Source: Labyrinthula sp. Ha
Lineage: Eukaryota > Sar > Bigyra > Labyrinthulida > Labyrinthulaceae
Direction: 5' to 3'
Length of the DNA stretch: 64,000 nucleotides
NCBI GenBank assembly: GCA_015227615.1
Contig: JAALGZ010000028.1
Location: 1 to 64,000, forward strand
Shown one piece after another: positions 36,336 through 49,364 of this stretch. Both the position numbers and the translations under genes were made by a program. The notes beneath the pieces are model-generated. The model made no database searches and had not been told where the DNA came from. It saw nothing but the letters and a program-made list of their open reading frames with translations. How positions within the stretch are numbered: position 1 is the stretch's first letter; each line of letters opens with the position of its first letter.

Positions 36336-36359
36336 TAGAGCGCAACTTTAAGCGCTCTA
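36336..36359. repeat. Perfect hairpin, stem TAGAGCGC
   Basis: TAGAGCGC, an 8-nt loop AACTTTAA, then GCGCTCTA. A related sequence GAGCGCAACTTAAGAG occurs near 38586, so it may belong to a small dispersed repeat. It has no terminator-like U-run and no neighbouring gene. Confidence 0.6.
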
Positions 36360-39300
36360 CTTAGGCCCTTATGTCACAATCTTGCTCATAGTCAAGGCTC
36401 TATACTTGAAACTTGGTTAAAACATTGGCATTTTCGGTAAAAAGCATTTTCCAACGTACACTTAAGGTTAAAGTTCAAAATTTGTATACTCTCTAAAGTT
36501 TGGTCTGTTTTCATGCTTTAGATGTTTTCTAAATACATACTTCAACTTGAAAGTCAAATTTGGCCTGACAACCCCTAACAATATTGAGAACTTTTGGTTA
36601 GGTCACATTCTAAGAATCTGGTTCGTATTTATGAAACTGTTGAGCTTCGATTCACCGCTGCATTAAGACTCTGGCCCCTTTTAGCCCCATTAAAATTCTT
36701 TTGAACCCATTAACAGAAAATTTTGGGCGCAATTAGCAGAAATAATCATTAGAAGGTTGTAGCACTTAAGATGATTCTATATACCATCATCATTCCTATC
36801 GCCATTTACCAGAACCTAGGCCCAGATATCTCGAAATAGGTTGTTAATAATAAACTTTAAATAAGACATAGTCTCAATCTACAAATAGAGAATTCTTTTT
36901 CTTCTTTCTTATGCCTTGATAAATGAAGATGGGGCTAACAACTCTTCATTAGCTGCAAGACTGAAATAAAACTTTGGAGAAACACCCGTGGTATATTGTA
37001 GCCTAAGGCTATGACATACAGTAAGAAAGAGTTAGTCCGTGCAACTTTTGTACAATATATCATAAATATAAAAACTCAGTGGCTATTAATTCTTTCAACA
37101 CAACACTTTAGACCATATTCATCTCAAGAAACGAATTAGGAAGAGGCTGTACAATTACACTAATAATAGAACCTATGCGGAATACATGATAGGAAATAAT
37201 GATATTAAAAACAATAAGACTATTTTCAAACCTTCGGTTCGACATGAACGTAATGAAACATCATGTAAAACTTCCTCATTGCATCACTATTATATATATT
37301 CATCTGACTAAGTAGCTCATTAGAAAAAAAAATAATTAGAAGTATGGATCTTATCACAGAAAACCTGAATATTTACAGTTTCCTCCTTATCGGCCTTATC
37401 CAAGGTTCATATGCAACATTTGCAAAATACGTTCAACTATGCGATACTTTTATTATTAAAACTTGTTCTTATTATATAAAGTTTTCTAGAATCTAGAATA
37501 ATATTAACAAATCTGGGATTAATCAAACGTTGGTCTTTTTTCTGTAACTACCTTGATATAAAGACTAACTTCTCCTAAATAATTGATGACATTATGTTTG
37601 CCAATCATATTTATTTGAGTGTCCACCCTTGAGGTCGTCTGAAATATTATTCACTTACCTATAACAAATCTCGCTATATCCTAGTTTAATAACCTAACTT
37701 TGCCTGGTAGGTGGAGAAATTTAGCAAATAATTTAAAAATCTTCATTATTGTGTACCAAGACATAATGGCAACAACCATGATCACTGTTGAGAAGACTCT
37801 ATAATTTATACCCCGGTTCATCTAATGGTTTCACTTCAAGTAAAGACTACTCTATTTGATTTTATGAATTAAATGACTTGAGATTAACTATACCAATATA
37901 CTTCATTCTATCTAAAGTACTGTGGTGTGAATAAAGATGTCAATCTAGCAGAAGATATACACTTTTTGACGACTGTCGCCCACTGAGGCCATTGGTGATC
38001 TAGAATACAAGAGAGATCCTATTGTGATTATCTATACATGTGTGTGCCTTGATTTGAATTTAAATTCTGTTCGATCTTCCATTAACTTCAGTAAATGAGT
38101 TTCATCTCTTAATTATTTAATTTGATGTAGATAGTTCAAGGGAAAACTTAACAACAAGATACTAAACAGCTTAAATATTTGTCAAGAGAAATAAAAATTT
38201 AAACTTGCTGGCCCAATGCCTCGTAAAAAATAGGGTGTGTAAAGTTATTTAAAAGAATTCAATTGCGGCACACAGCATTGGTCTGAATAAGAAATACTCC
38301 TTCATGATGATACCAATTTGTTATTCTCTTGATTAATCGCAGAAAGGAATCTACCGGATAGCCCCTGGGCAGAAACTACGAGATCTATGGATAGCAAGAA
38401 ATTGAGTCCTGTACTGAAAAGTATACACCATCTTCTTGTTAAAAATTTTCTGGTTGGAATGTGCTAAAGTTCAATTGTTGTAGGCATCAACATAATAAAA
38501 TCTGACTCAGTCATCTTTCTATATACGCATATATATTCAACTGAATTGTAGCACTGGTTATATTCTACTCTTATTCTGCTTTTGAGCGCAACTTAAGAGT
38601 GTCTTAACGCATTTAATTAGCTGTTATGAAGCTATAGGCTCCATCTAAGGAGGCAGATTCGATATAACTAAAGGTTTTAAGCTAGATATTATTAAGTCTA
38701 AATATAATATTTGATACAGTTCATATTTATTCATATATATATATGTTGATATCTACTGTGTAATCAGCTAACATTTAATTAATTGAAATTTAAGATATTT
38801 AGTTAGGTTTTTAAATAGGAGCACTGCACAGAAGTAGCTTCTGCTCTATATTTGGACTTCGTATTTATTGAACTATTTCAACTTAGAGGATATAGAGTGT
38901 ATATAAGCCGGTAAGTTTATGATTAAATTAGCATCACCACATGAATCTATATCTAAATCCAGTGGTCTGTCATAATCTGATAATAAAATTGTTCAAAAGT
39001 TTGCTTGAACATTTTTATTTGCAATAAAATAAACAAATTATGTACTTTTGGTTGATCAAAATACAATTCTACTACATTTAACATGTGATTTACCCTGCGG
39101 CAGCTGCGTTAAACAAATTTACAATTCAGGAAACATATTTATAGAATTTTTTTTTAGATTTTTTTTACTTTATATGGATTAATATTGATATTTAAAACTG
39201 TTTCAAAAGAATTTTTATCTAAAGCAGTTGTGCGTAAAGATATCCTTTCAAAATTTTATCGCACAGTGGTTATTTCGGCAAAGCATGTTAGTGTTGTTGT

Positions 39301-42300
39301 TTTAGTTACTTCATAAATATTTCTCATTACGAATAGTAACCGTTTTAGAGGATTTTTACAGTATGACATATTGGATAAGGTATTTTTAGGTATTGAAAAA
39401 ACTATAATAAGACAAGGCATAAAAGTTTGGGGAATTTATGAAGTATCTTTTCCGTTAATTTTATAAGAAACTTCAGAAAATACAATATCCCTGTTCACCT
39501 CAGTTAGGACCTAAATCACGATAACCAACACCCTTTTTTGATTCTTTTCTTACTGATAAATCTATTAATACGGAATTAGTACAATTTTGTTTGTATTTTT
39601 TTGAGAGAATCTAGTAAGATTGGGAAATGCATACAGATCTCTCCATTTATTTAATAAGCAAATTAAATATTAAAATATTTTGTAATATCTAACACCCCAA
39701 AAGATAAGATAAATATAATATAACCAGCAAAAAGGTTATATTAGTAAAACTTACGCTCGCATATCTTCAGTAGGTTTTGTTTAAATTTTTCTTAAGCATC
39801 ATATTATCTCTCAACAAATGTTGTATTCAAATAGCCGTATCTACCAGGTTTATGATGGTAAATCGGGAAAACAGCTAATTTTTAGACCTAGTATATGATA
39901 AATTATTTCTAGTTTCCATTCATATCAGTTATCTGCAACAAAAAATACCTTGAAATACATAAGAAACAAGTACAGTCTTGACAAATTTGAACATTTCAAA
40001 TACAATTATTATATACATTGGAAAATAGTGATAACTTCTTCAATTATACATCTCTTTCTTGGTGTAATGATTAAAGTATTGTTGAAAATAAATTTTTAAT
40101 ATTTTATACCTGTAAGAAAGAAAAAATAGTTAATTATTCTCGCATAGATTCATTTTTACTATATGTAACCCAGACTTCAAATAGAATGGTCATCATCACC
40201 AATGAATGATCTTCTTGATCTAATATTTTTTTCAGAAAGTTTGATAGCGGGAAGTAACACTATTTTGACTTTAATTGGCATAATATCTCATAAAATGATA
40301 ATCCAGATCCTTAGTGAAGCTCAACGATGAAACTGAAAAATACAAGTCTGCTAAAAAGTTATTTATTTATTGGATTATTATCCGTATAGCGACTAATAAA
40401 ATAACTTATTTGTTATATTCCACGAATACTAAAAATATACACAGTTAAATATTTAGTATTTCTGAATGGATTAAACAATGTATCCTACCAGATGGAAAAT
40501 AGTTAGAGAACGAGTTTGCGGATATATGGTTGTACAAAATTGTCTCCTAAGCGAAACCCCAAGGAGTTGTTTACTAACCGCAACTAATGGCATTTGACTG
40601 TAACTTAGATAACCATAAAATAAAACTCAATTTTAAACTATCTGATAACATTAATAATACCCTCGTAGTAAAACGAGTTTCAACTCTGATATTATTATAT
40701 TTAGAATTTAGTCAATTTAATAAGAAATATTGTTTCTTATCTAAACATATTAAGTTTTGTAACAGCCTGTGATGTAGCAGCTAAGTATAAAACAATACGC
40801 TTTATGGTTCTATATTTTATGTAATGCTTCAAATTTGTAATAGATTGGAATAAGAGCTAAACTTAGCAGAATTACTGAAGAGAACAGTTTAATTTAGAAA
40901 AATAGTCTGACATCTATAGTTTTCAATATGTTTCTTCTATGCTGGCAAATTTGTTTGCAAAAAAAATAAAATTAACTTTGTTATGATAAAATATCTTCAA
41001 ATATATCAAAACACCGTGTATTTGGTTTAAGATTTCTTGCGACCAAGAAGTAATAAAAGTATATCAAAATCTGAATAACTACAGCATAAGTCATACCACA
41101 CTCATATTATCAAATAAACTTTGGAAAACATGACGTTACCACGTTCTTTTATATTCTCTGGCAAAATAAATAATTTGAACCCCCTACATGATAGTCATAT
41201 GTTGTTATCCAACAATGAATATACGATTTTATCATACTTGCCGATCATATGCCTTTAGAATATAAGAGCAAAACAATCTTAAGTATAATAAAATAAAATA
41301 AAACAGCAAGAAACAAGCTAAAAAATACTAGAGAGCAACCAGAAAATTCTGAAAACTGGAATTTAAATAATTATGTTAAGAACTTCGAAAAGACATAAAT
41401 TTATAGGGTTTTAGAGGATTTAAAGGTAGCTATAGCTTGTGAATATTGTCGATGTTATGGTTAATCATTATAAGTATTAATTTGTATCAATATTGATTAA
41501 CCGATTTGAACTGAAAGCTCTGTCGAAATAGTTTAATTATAATTGTGACAAGGTCCATATCATTAATTTTAGATAGCAATTTATTGCAGGGATTAAATTG
41601 AATGAGAAAGTCACCATAAAATAGAAGTGCTACATAAAAGCACAAGAAATTATGAAATTAAATATAAATGAGCTCCAGAGCTCAATATATATATACGAAC
41701 ATTAATTTTCTAGCTATTGACTGATATCGTCTTATTGATATTTTATACAATTAATTCTTTTCATGCTGACAAGGGTTTGTATCTGTATTTTACACTTGGA
41801 TTTTTTAAAGATTACATATTTATTGTTCGAATAATATATTATAAAATATTTACGTTTAAAGTGGTTGCTTCAACTAACATATAAACCGTGGCTCCAGCAG
41901 CTTGCAAATTAAGGCTATCAAATAATAGTACCTAGGAAATATTTTATATCTCCCTGACAAGAAATATCGAATCAGTAAAAGCTTACGTACGACAATGTTT
42001 TTTATCTTAAATAAAAATAAAAGAGTATCCAATACTATACAGATAAAACTGGAATTTGGGTGTTCTTGAATGAGTTAACTTCTTACCATAGATCGAGAAG
42101 ACACAAGATATTCTCAATAGATTTAACTAATTTCATATAAGAACTGTAGCCTCAAAAAATAGCCTAATATATGGTGACATATATTTTATGGTATTAGAAT
42201 AAAATTTATGTTAAGTTTTTAATGAGTGTTGAGATACTTGTGATGGTGAATCTTGTCATATAGTATACGTAAGGGCAGATTCTATGACTCGCTAATATCT

Positions 42301-43207
42301 ATTATCACCAGAATAAATTACGATAGGCAAAGTAGTAAACATTGACGAAAGTTATAGAACTAAGCAACAATATTTTTTTTCACATATTTAACGTATCAAA
42401 TAAGAAAACAATTCATATCACGGAAGTATGTATTCTGAAACTTATCCTTATAATACATGGAAAGGAGCTCTAGTGAGTATTAATTTATCCTGAGAAAGTT
42501 AAATCCAGTTTATATTGGCTCTAAAGTTCATATTCTTAAGATTAATCAAAGATATTATTATATATAATGTCAATATATGTGCTTCTTCTGAATCATATGA
42601 CCAATGGATACTCGGTAATCTTTCATTTTACAAAATCATTAGACCACGAATTTTTCATACGAATAGTAAAATGCTATATGATACAATATCCAAACAAAGC
42701 TACCTATTTTGTAATAATTAAACTTGTTACGGTGTTTGATTCTCTTTTTAACATATTCCATGAATATATGACTCAATTTACTGTAAACTCCCGGTTAGCT
42801 AGTATTAACGTCATATCTTAAAAACATGAAAACTAGGTAAGTTTTATAATAAAATAATATTTTTTAACGTGAAATTTCCTTTACTAGGTGAATAAATAGT
42901 AGGTTAACTTTAACATTCAAACGATTTGGGCTTTAATTAATTCAGCTACTTGCTTTTGGAACTCAATTGCTTTGAGGTTGCTTGCTGTTTGTACTTTTGT
43001 ATATACCTTATAGTTAAACTATTAATTTTAACACTGCTTAAAATTAAATCTACTTTAGGCCTGGAAGTTCTTAATTATAAGAAATTAACTGTTATTTAAT
43101 TGTTTTACCCAATTAGTGACGTATGGTAAGAGCAGGATGGAATGCTTGCTTATTTCAATGACGAGTATAAGTAACTAATTATTATACTTGAATCAATAAT
43201 AACTATT

Positions 43208-43367
43208 TAGGATTGAGTTTGATGAAAATTTCTTATACATAGCAAAATTGCGTCAGAATCCGAGTCGGGTCCAAAACAGCGAAACGATATACATACAAGG
43301 CTTTAGAGCTGCCAATCCCCATACTTCTATCGTGATGAAATGAAAATGCCTAAACTCAACTTCCTTA
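43208..43367. mobile_element. Possible degenerate MITE copy 5
   Basis: The left end TAGGATTGAGTTTGATGAAAA resembles the MITE terminus TAGGGATAGGATTTGATGAAAA of copy 3. The right end, read on the other strand, is TAAGGAAGTTGAGTTTAGG. TA is present at both limits. The interior does not clearly match the other copies, so it may be a decayed or unrelated inverted repeat. Confidence 0.35.
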
Positions 43368-46300
43368 AGTAATGCTGTGACAATATGGTACATTGCACTA
43401 ATATTTTGGATATAAGTTCTTTCTTGGCAAATTGAATACATGTACAAAATATCCTAGATCACTGTCATGACATATCGGAATCTATCGCACAAGCTAGGTT
43501 TTGGTTCAAATTTATACCCGGCCTGTAAAGAATAGATCGAGTTCGGGCAAAATGATTTCTTTTTTATTGGAGTTTTAGTTGAACTCCGTTATCTTATTGG
43601 CTCTGTTGTTGTTTTTACAGGTTACTTTAAGAAATTGGGTTTCATAGGATGAGTAATCGGTAAGAGCTGATCAAGTTGCTACGATTGAAGTTGACTGTAA
43701 TATCAATTTTATTGGATAAGTTGCTGAAAAGAAATTTTTAATTTGGTAATACATTGGCTGTAACTAAAAGACCTAGAAAGATAGCTTTCATCTTTCAGAA
43801 TAGCTAACCCTTAACTTTCCATAGCATACTAGCTTGTCATATAATAAACGAGTGGTGCAATAGCGTGATTTCTGCTCTAGAAAATTTTAGTTTACTAGAC
43901 GCAAGAAATCCGATATTTTAGTAATCGAGTATAGCATTTCCTATAGATATTTCATTATAATTGGATATTTGAATAGTTTAGAATTGCTCAGAATAATTGA
44001 AAAAAGATTATATAGAACTGATTATGGTAGTTTTGTGAATAGGTATATTATTACTCCGTTGATTCTGCCATTGGTAAAGTTTAATTTGACCTACAGCAAA
44101 AACACTGAACAAACTATAAAGCTATTTTTTGAGTTCTTCAACTTTTAACATAGGACAGGAATATTGCTAAAATTTATAACAGTGCAACATAGAATGCATA
44201 TGAAACACGAAGTTGTTAACCCGTGATAGATATAATATATATTTGCGACATGAAGCCTATTATCAAGGATGAGGGTAGAAACATATATATATATATATCT
44301 GTAGAAAACTTTTACTCTTATCAAATATGAAGCTATATTCTGGATTCTATTTATATTATATTCTAGATAATACTTATATTATATTCAACTATTTTAGTAA
44401 ATTCAGAGTTATAAATATAATTCTTGTGAATTTATCATTGGACCTTTAACACTTCTACTTGCAATGCTCTACACGTGACATAAGACACTAATTCATTATA
44501 TGATCCAAACAGGAGATAAGTACTTTTAAAAAAACGCAGTAAGATTTTCTTAATTCAATTTCAAGGATGTAACTCTTAATAACTATAAATCATTATGTGT
44601 AATGTTGGGATCTAGAAATACTGATACCAATAACTAGTAACTAGATTCTCTTATGTTTAATAAATAAAGAAACAAAAAGAACTCCTGAAGATATGATAAA
44701 CCTTGAAAAAATCCATTTTTTTGACAACTTGTTTTGGGTAGTGCATGGTGTAAAAGAAGTGATTTGGGTATTACACAGCTTACCATATGATATTCTACGT
44801 GTTTGCTGTTAAGACTTGTAGAAATCTAGCTTTTATTTAATGAAAACCATATATAGAAAAGATTGAAGATCCCTTTCCAACTGCAACTACAGTTTGGATC
44901 TATATATGTATATATATATATTGTTCAAGTTATCGACATAGTTCCCGTTTACTCTTTTGGGGATATTTTGTTTAATTAGAAGGTTCCTCAAATACTTTAA
45001 TACCACAATATACTGATATTTCACAGATAATTAACTAACAGAGCCTATAAAGTGATTTCCCAACATAAAGTAACGAACATATTCCGCAGCGGAATATCTC
45101 TCTCGCCTAATAACATAATTACTTCCATAGCAATGATTTTGCTATTATGTGTAAATTGAATATCCGGCTTGTAAACGGATATTTTATCTGATTTGATAGG
45201 ATCTATAGAGTGGATAAAACTCTATTATAACTTAGTTGTTTTTATTGTTTGAAACAATGTTTTAAGTATCATTCAACATACTAGGCATTTATCTTCTTGA
45301 GTTCTCAACAACCAAAAACTTAGCTAGATTATTTCCAATGTACGTACATTTGTTTTCGGTATTCAATGAAAGCTAGTACAAATAATGAACGATATCTTAC
45401 TTATTATTAACACTGGCAACCTTTTCTAATTATCAAGGCTTTCTAAAAGAATATTTAAATATTAAAACGGTATACTAATAGTGCTGACTAGAAATTCATG
45501 TTCAGTTATGATTCAAAAGGATTTGCAAGTGACATTTCAAGAATACTATGAAATTTTACTAATCTTTGGCATGAAATCACAAAGTCTAATTTTCTAATAA
45601 TTTCCTCATTTGTGGCATATCTATTGTTCTTAAAGATTATCTTTTCTTTCATTTTTTCCAAATAATGGAATAGTTGTTATCAGACTTCACAGCCATGGTC
45701 TATATTCTTTCCTATCTCAAAACTGGTTGTATATTCCGGTATACAAACGTATGAAACTATTGACTTTATGGATAGTAACATACTACGTCTATATGGGTAA
45801 AGAAACGTATATTATTGAGCACAGTATTTATCAACAACTTTATTTCAACATTTAAAAATGTATTTAAGATACTTGGCATGCTGATATGGAGCTAAGAATT
45901 TCTTTTGTCTTCATCTAGAACACTTGTTACATAAGTGTAAATAAGAAAAACTAAGAGCCTTGAAACAAAAAATACTTAACGGAATGTATTCTTGACGAGT
46001 AAACTATAGTAATATTTTATTTTTATTTGAGAGTATATCATTTTGTGACTAGTTATGCTCAGGCACCTTCACTATCTCTTGAATCAATGATATAATATCA
46101 GGAGGATGTGTGCTATAGTTCACTAACTACTTGACGTTCTACCAAATCTGTAGCTACAATAAGGAACATGTACCTTTTAACCCTATGCAATGAATTATCA
46201 ATTAATCTGATACTTAAGTGACAGCGTACCATAGAGCTGGACTATTAACTTACCCATGAAGGTATCCTTTTATTTTGCCCAAGTATGGTTATCACCATGC

Positions 46301-46921
46301 ATTGTTGATTAAATCCATGAATAACAAAATAAGCTAAGTTATGGACAAAAGGGGGCTTAACCCATAAAAGCGTTAGAATGCTTCATTTAGATCTCTTAGT
46401 TATCTGCTCGGGAGTTCAGTTATTGTTATATGATGCAACTTACGTAGGACTGTTATACTTGAAAACTTAAATTCTTTAACTCAACAAGGTGAAAAGCATT
46501 CTGCCAAGACAATTCGAGTATACTAGAATAAACTACCCATATTAAGCCTAACTAAAATTTATTCTATTGATGAAAGGGTAGACGATCATTTTACTAAGCT
46601 TCCCTTCAGAAACTGGACCAACCCTGCAAAGAAGAAAGGGATTTTCAAAGAAAGAAATACTTTGATAGATAACAAAAGACATACATATAGTGAATTCAGT
46701 TGTCGAAAAAGGAAGACTAGTTAGCCTACATTATCTTTCTGCTGCATATTTGAATATGGATTCTTGTCAGCTGAGGTTTCTAGTTCAAATTTAGAAATTG
46801 GTTCGAACAATGTAATAAATTTCTTCCAGTCGATTTGCACACTATCTAATACTATCAAGCCTTGTATGAATTAGCTTTTTCTTCCTCGGAGCTTTGGAGT
46901 TTTTTTCTGAAAACTGGCATA

Positions 46922-47403
46922 TAGGGATAGGATTTGATGAAAATTATCTATAATTATTTGTTAATCATTCTGGTTCTGATTATTAATGAAGGAAATGGAA
47001 TTTTGATTTTTATCAAATGATTCTTATTTAATTTTTATAATTTATTGATTAACAATAATTAATTGTGCCATATTGCCTTGAGCCAAACTACCCAGGAATA
47101 ATTTTTTTTTATATACATTGTATAAAAATCCGTTTAAAAAGGCTACTTGACCCGGGAATATTCCGTTAACATTATACAGTAGGGCCATATGCCCGGTTTT
47201 CTGAAGAATTCCTTATGCCTACTGAATAAGAAATAGATTTATTGGCCGCTTCGCCCAAGGCTCTGTGTCTAAAGTTATTATTCATAATCAATTGAACATG
47301 AATAAGCAAAGCACCGGTTGGAAAATTATCAGACCCAATCAATAAGGAAAAGATGGACAAATTTTCTGCTTATAAAATATCAATAAATCAAACCGCACCC
47401 CTA
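46922..47403. mobile_element. MITE copy 3 (long class, 482 bp)
   Basis: Left terminus TAGGGATAGGATTTGATG; right terminus as complement TAGGGGTGCGGTTTGA, with TA at both outer ends. It shares the ATTTTTATCAAATGATTCT segment with copies 1 and 4. It shares the central module (AATAGATTTATTGGCCGCTT, near 47230) with copy 2, together with CAATAAATCAAA near the right end. Terminal repeats are about three-quarters identical, so it is older than copy 2. Confidence 0.8.
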
Positions 47404-49364
47404 GTAACATATATGGGCATTACCAGTTACTAGAATTATTTGACTCCATGAGGAAAAATTACTTCCAGTGTCATTTTAGAATCTTTGTCGCTAAAAATAC
47501 TTGCAGATGTTATAAAAATTGATAAAATCGTTTTCTCTTAGCAGTAGAAATGTCTGCCTCAACTAGTAGAAAATTTAGAATCGCTATAGCTGTTTCAATT
47601 ATTCCAATTTCTAAGATGAAAATATCATCAATGGCTCTAAGTCTCCCTCAACACAACTGGCACAAATAAATCTTTCGGTAAAATAGAACACTTATTGAAA
47701 CCTAATTGAGAGAAAATAAACGTTAAAATTTGATTATTTAATTTGAACTCTGGTAACCAAAACTGGATCTTCTGCAAGTAATCCTGGCATTGAACTCCAG
47801 ATCATGCATGTTAATAGTATCAGGAAAATGAAGGGTCGCCTTCCTTTTAACTCTAGGTTAATTTGTGAATTCTCCTTAAATGTGAAAGCAGTACATAATT
47901 GATTAACTTCAAAGCGCGTCCAGAATAAATCTAACAAATCTCTTGTTGGAAATCAAAAGTTCAGGCGTCAGGAACTCTTGTTGGCTGCAACTACATCAGC
48001 ATTACAGCTTAATCTACAATTTGTGATAGTCAAATAGAGGCACCTGGAAACCTCACAACGGTTTCTCATGAACCCTCAGCACTATTCAATTGCTGATATT
48101 CTCTTTTTTTCCTCCTTTGTGACTCTATTTATTTTCATTCGTTTGTTACACTTCACGAGTTATTGTACTTTTTTGCTCCACGCCTTAGAAATTCCTGATG
48201 CCCCTGTTTTGAACTGTGAACTCTTAGAATCTTTTGTTCTTTCTTATCGTAATTGTATCAGTCAACTCTAGAGAGTATAAATTTATTCCCCTTGTGGAAT
48301 TTGTGCTTAAAAGTTATGTTGATACCGATGAAATTTATCATTTTGTATTGGTGCTACTAACTCTGAGTATATATTCTATGAAACAAGTATTAATATTTTA
48401 AAATGTTTACTGGTACGTTAACAATATGATGTTACTGAAACATTTTCAAATCAGAATATGTTTTCTTAAAGTGGAAATTGTCGTGACTGGAATAATAGTG
48501 ATAACATTGTGGTAAGTAAATCCTGAATGAAGTAGATGCCGCATATAACCCGGAAACACAAAACCAGTCAGACAATTTGGGAAATTTCGAGATTATCGGT
48601 ATTTTATATCATAATTGGTTGCACTTAATCGGTAGAACCTCGAAAAAAAAAACAGCCAAGGTAACAATGTAAAAAGATAACATTCAACGATGAAATCTGC
48701 GTTGAAACTATAATTTCTATAGAGACTCCTTTTATGATGTGTTCTCGAGAGGTGGGTTACTTTCATATTTCATATCTTTAGGTAACTGCTTCTATTATTT
48801 TGTAAATGCACGTATACACATAAGCTCATAATCTAAGCGGTTCAGGTTAGAAACCTAAGACTCAACAGAATGAAAATACTCATTAACGACGAGCAATTTT
48901 GCGCAACTCAGTCAAAACAGTTGAAACATCCGAAATATAATTATAAAGAATATTTAAAATTTTAAGAATGGAAATTAATATTGTCATATCAAGTACGCTC
49001 GTATTTTCTCTGATATTCTGTCTACATGTTTTTCAACAATATAAATATGAAATATCGAGCAATACAAACACGTACAAGAAAACAACTACAGTCTAAAGAT
49101 GAGACAGATTTGTATTGTTTTGAAAAAATATCGATCTCGAAATATGAGAATTTGTATCGAACTAATTCGATATTCCCGGTCAGGCGGCTACGCAAACGCG
49201 CTAAAAGTTAACATTCTGAATTCTGTATCGTAGAATCATCTATATCAGTAAGAGTTGTACAACTAGTTTTGAAACAATTACAATCTAAAAAACTATATAC
49301 TCAGTCTTATATTTTCTAGCTTACATTTTACTTGAACACATAAGTGATATAAAGTAACAGAAAA
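47404..49364. other. Gene desert segment
   Basis: About 2 kb of A/T-rich DNA between MITE copy 3 and paralogue B. Nothing is recognised, except that the last 14 bases before the ATG match the upstream flank of paralogue A. Confidence 0.55.

Larger units (their letters stand above)
34523..46921. other. Gene desert, central part between the paralogues
   Basis: 12.4 kb of A/T-rich DNA between the divergently oriented paralogues. No open frame looks real. It contains a perfect 8-bp stem hairpin (36336-36359), a possible degenerate MITE (43208-43367), AT microsatellites (for example 44283-44298) and nothing else recognised. The first 14 bases upstream of the paralogue A start (GTAACAGAAAA region) match the equivalent bases of paralogue B. 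Confidence 0.6.
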
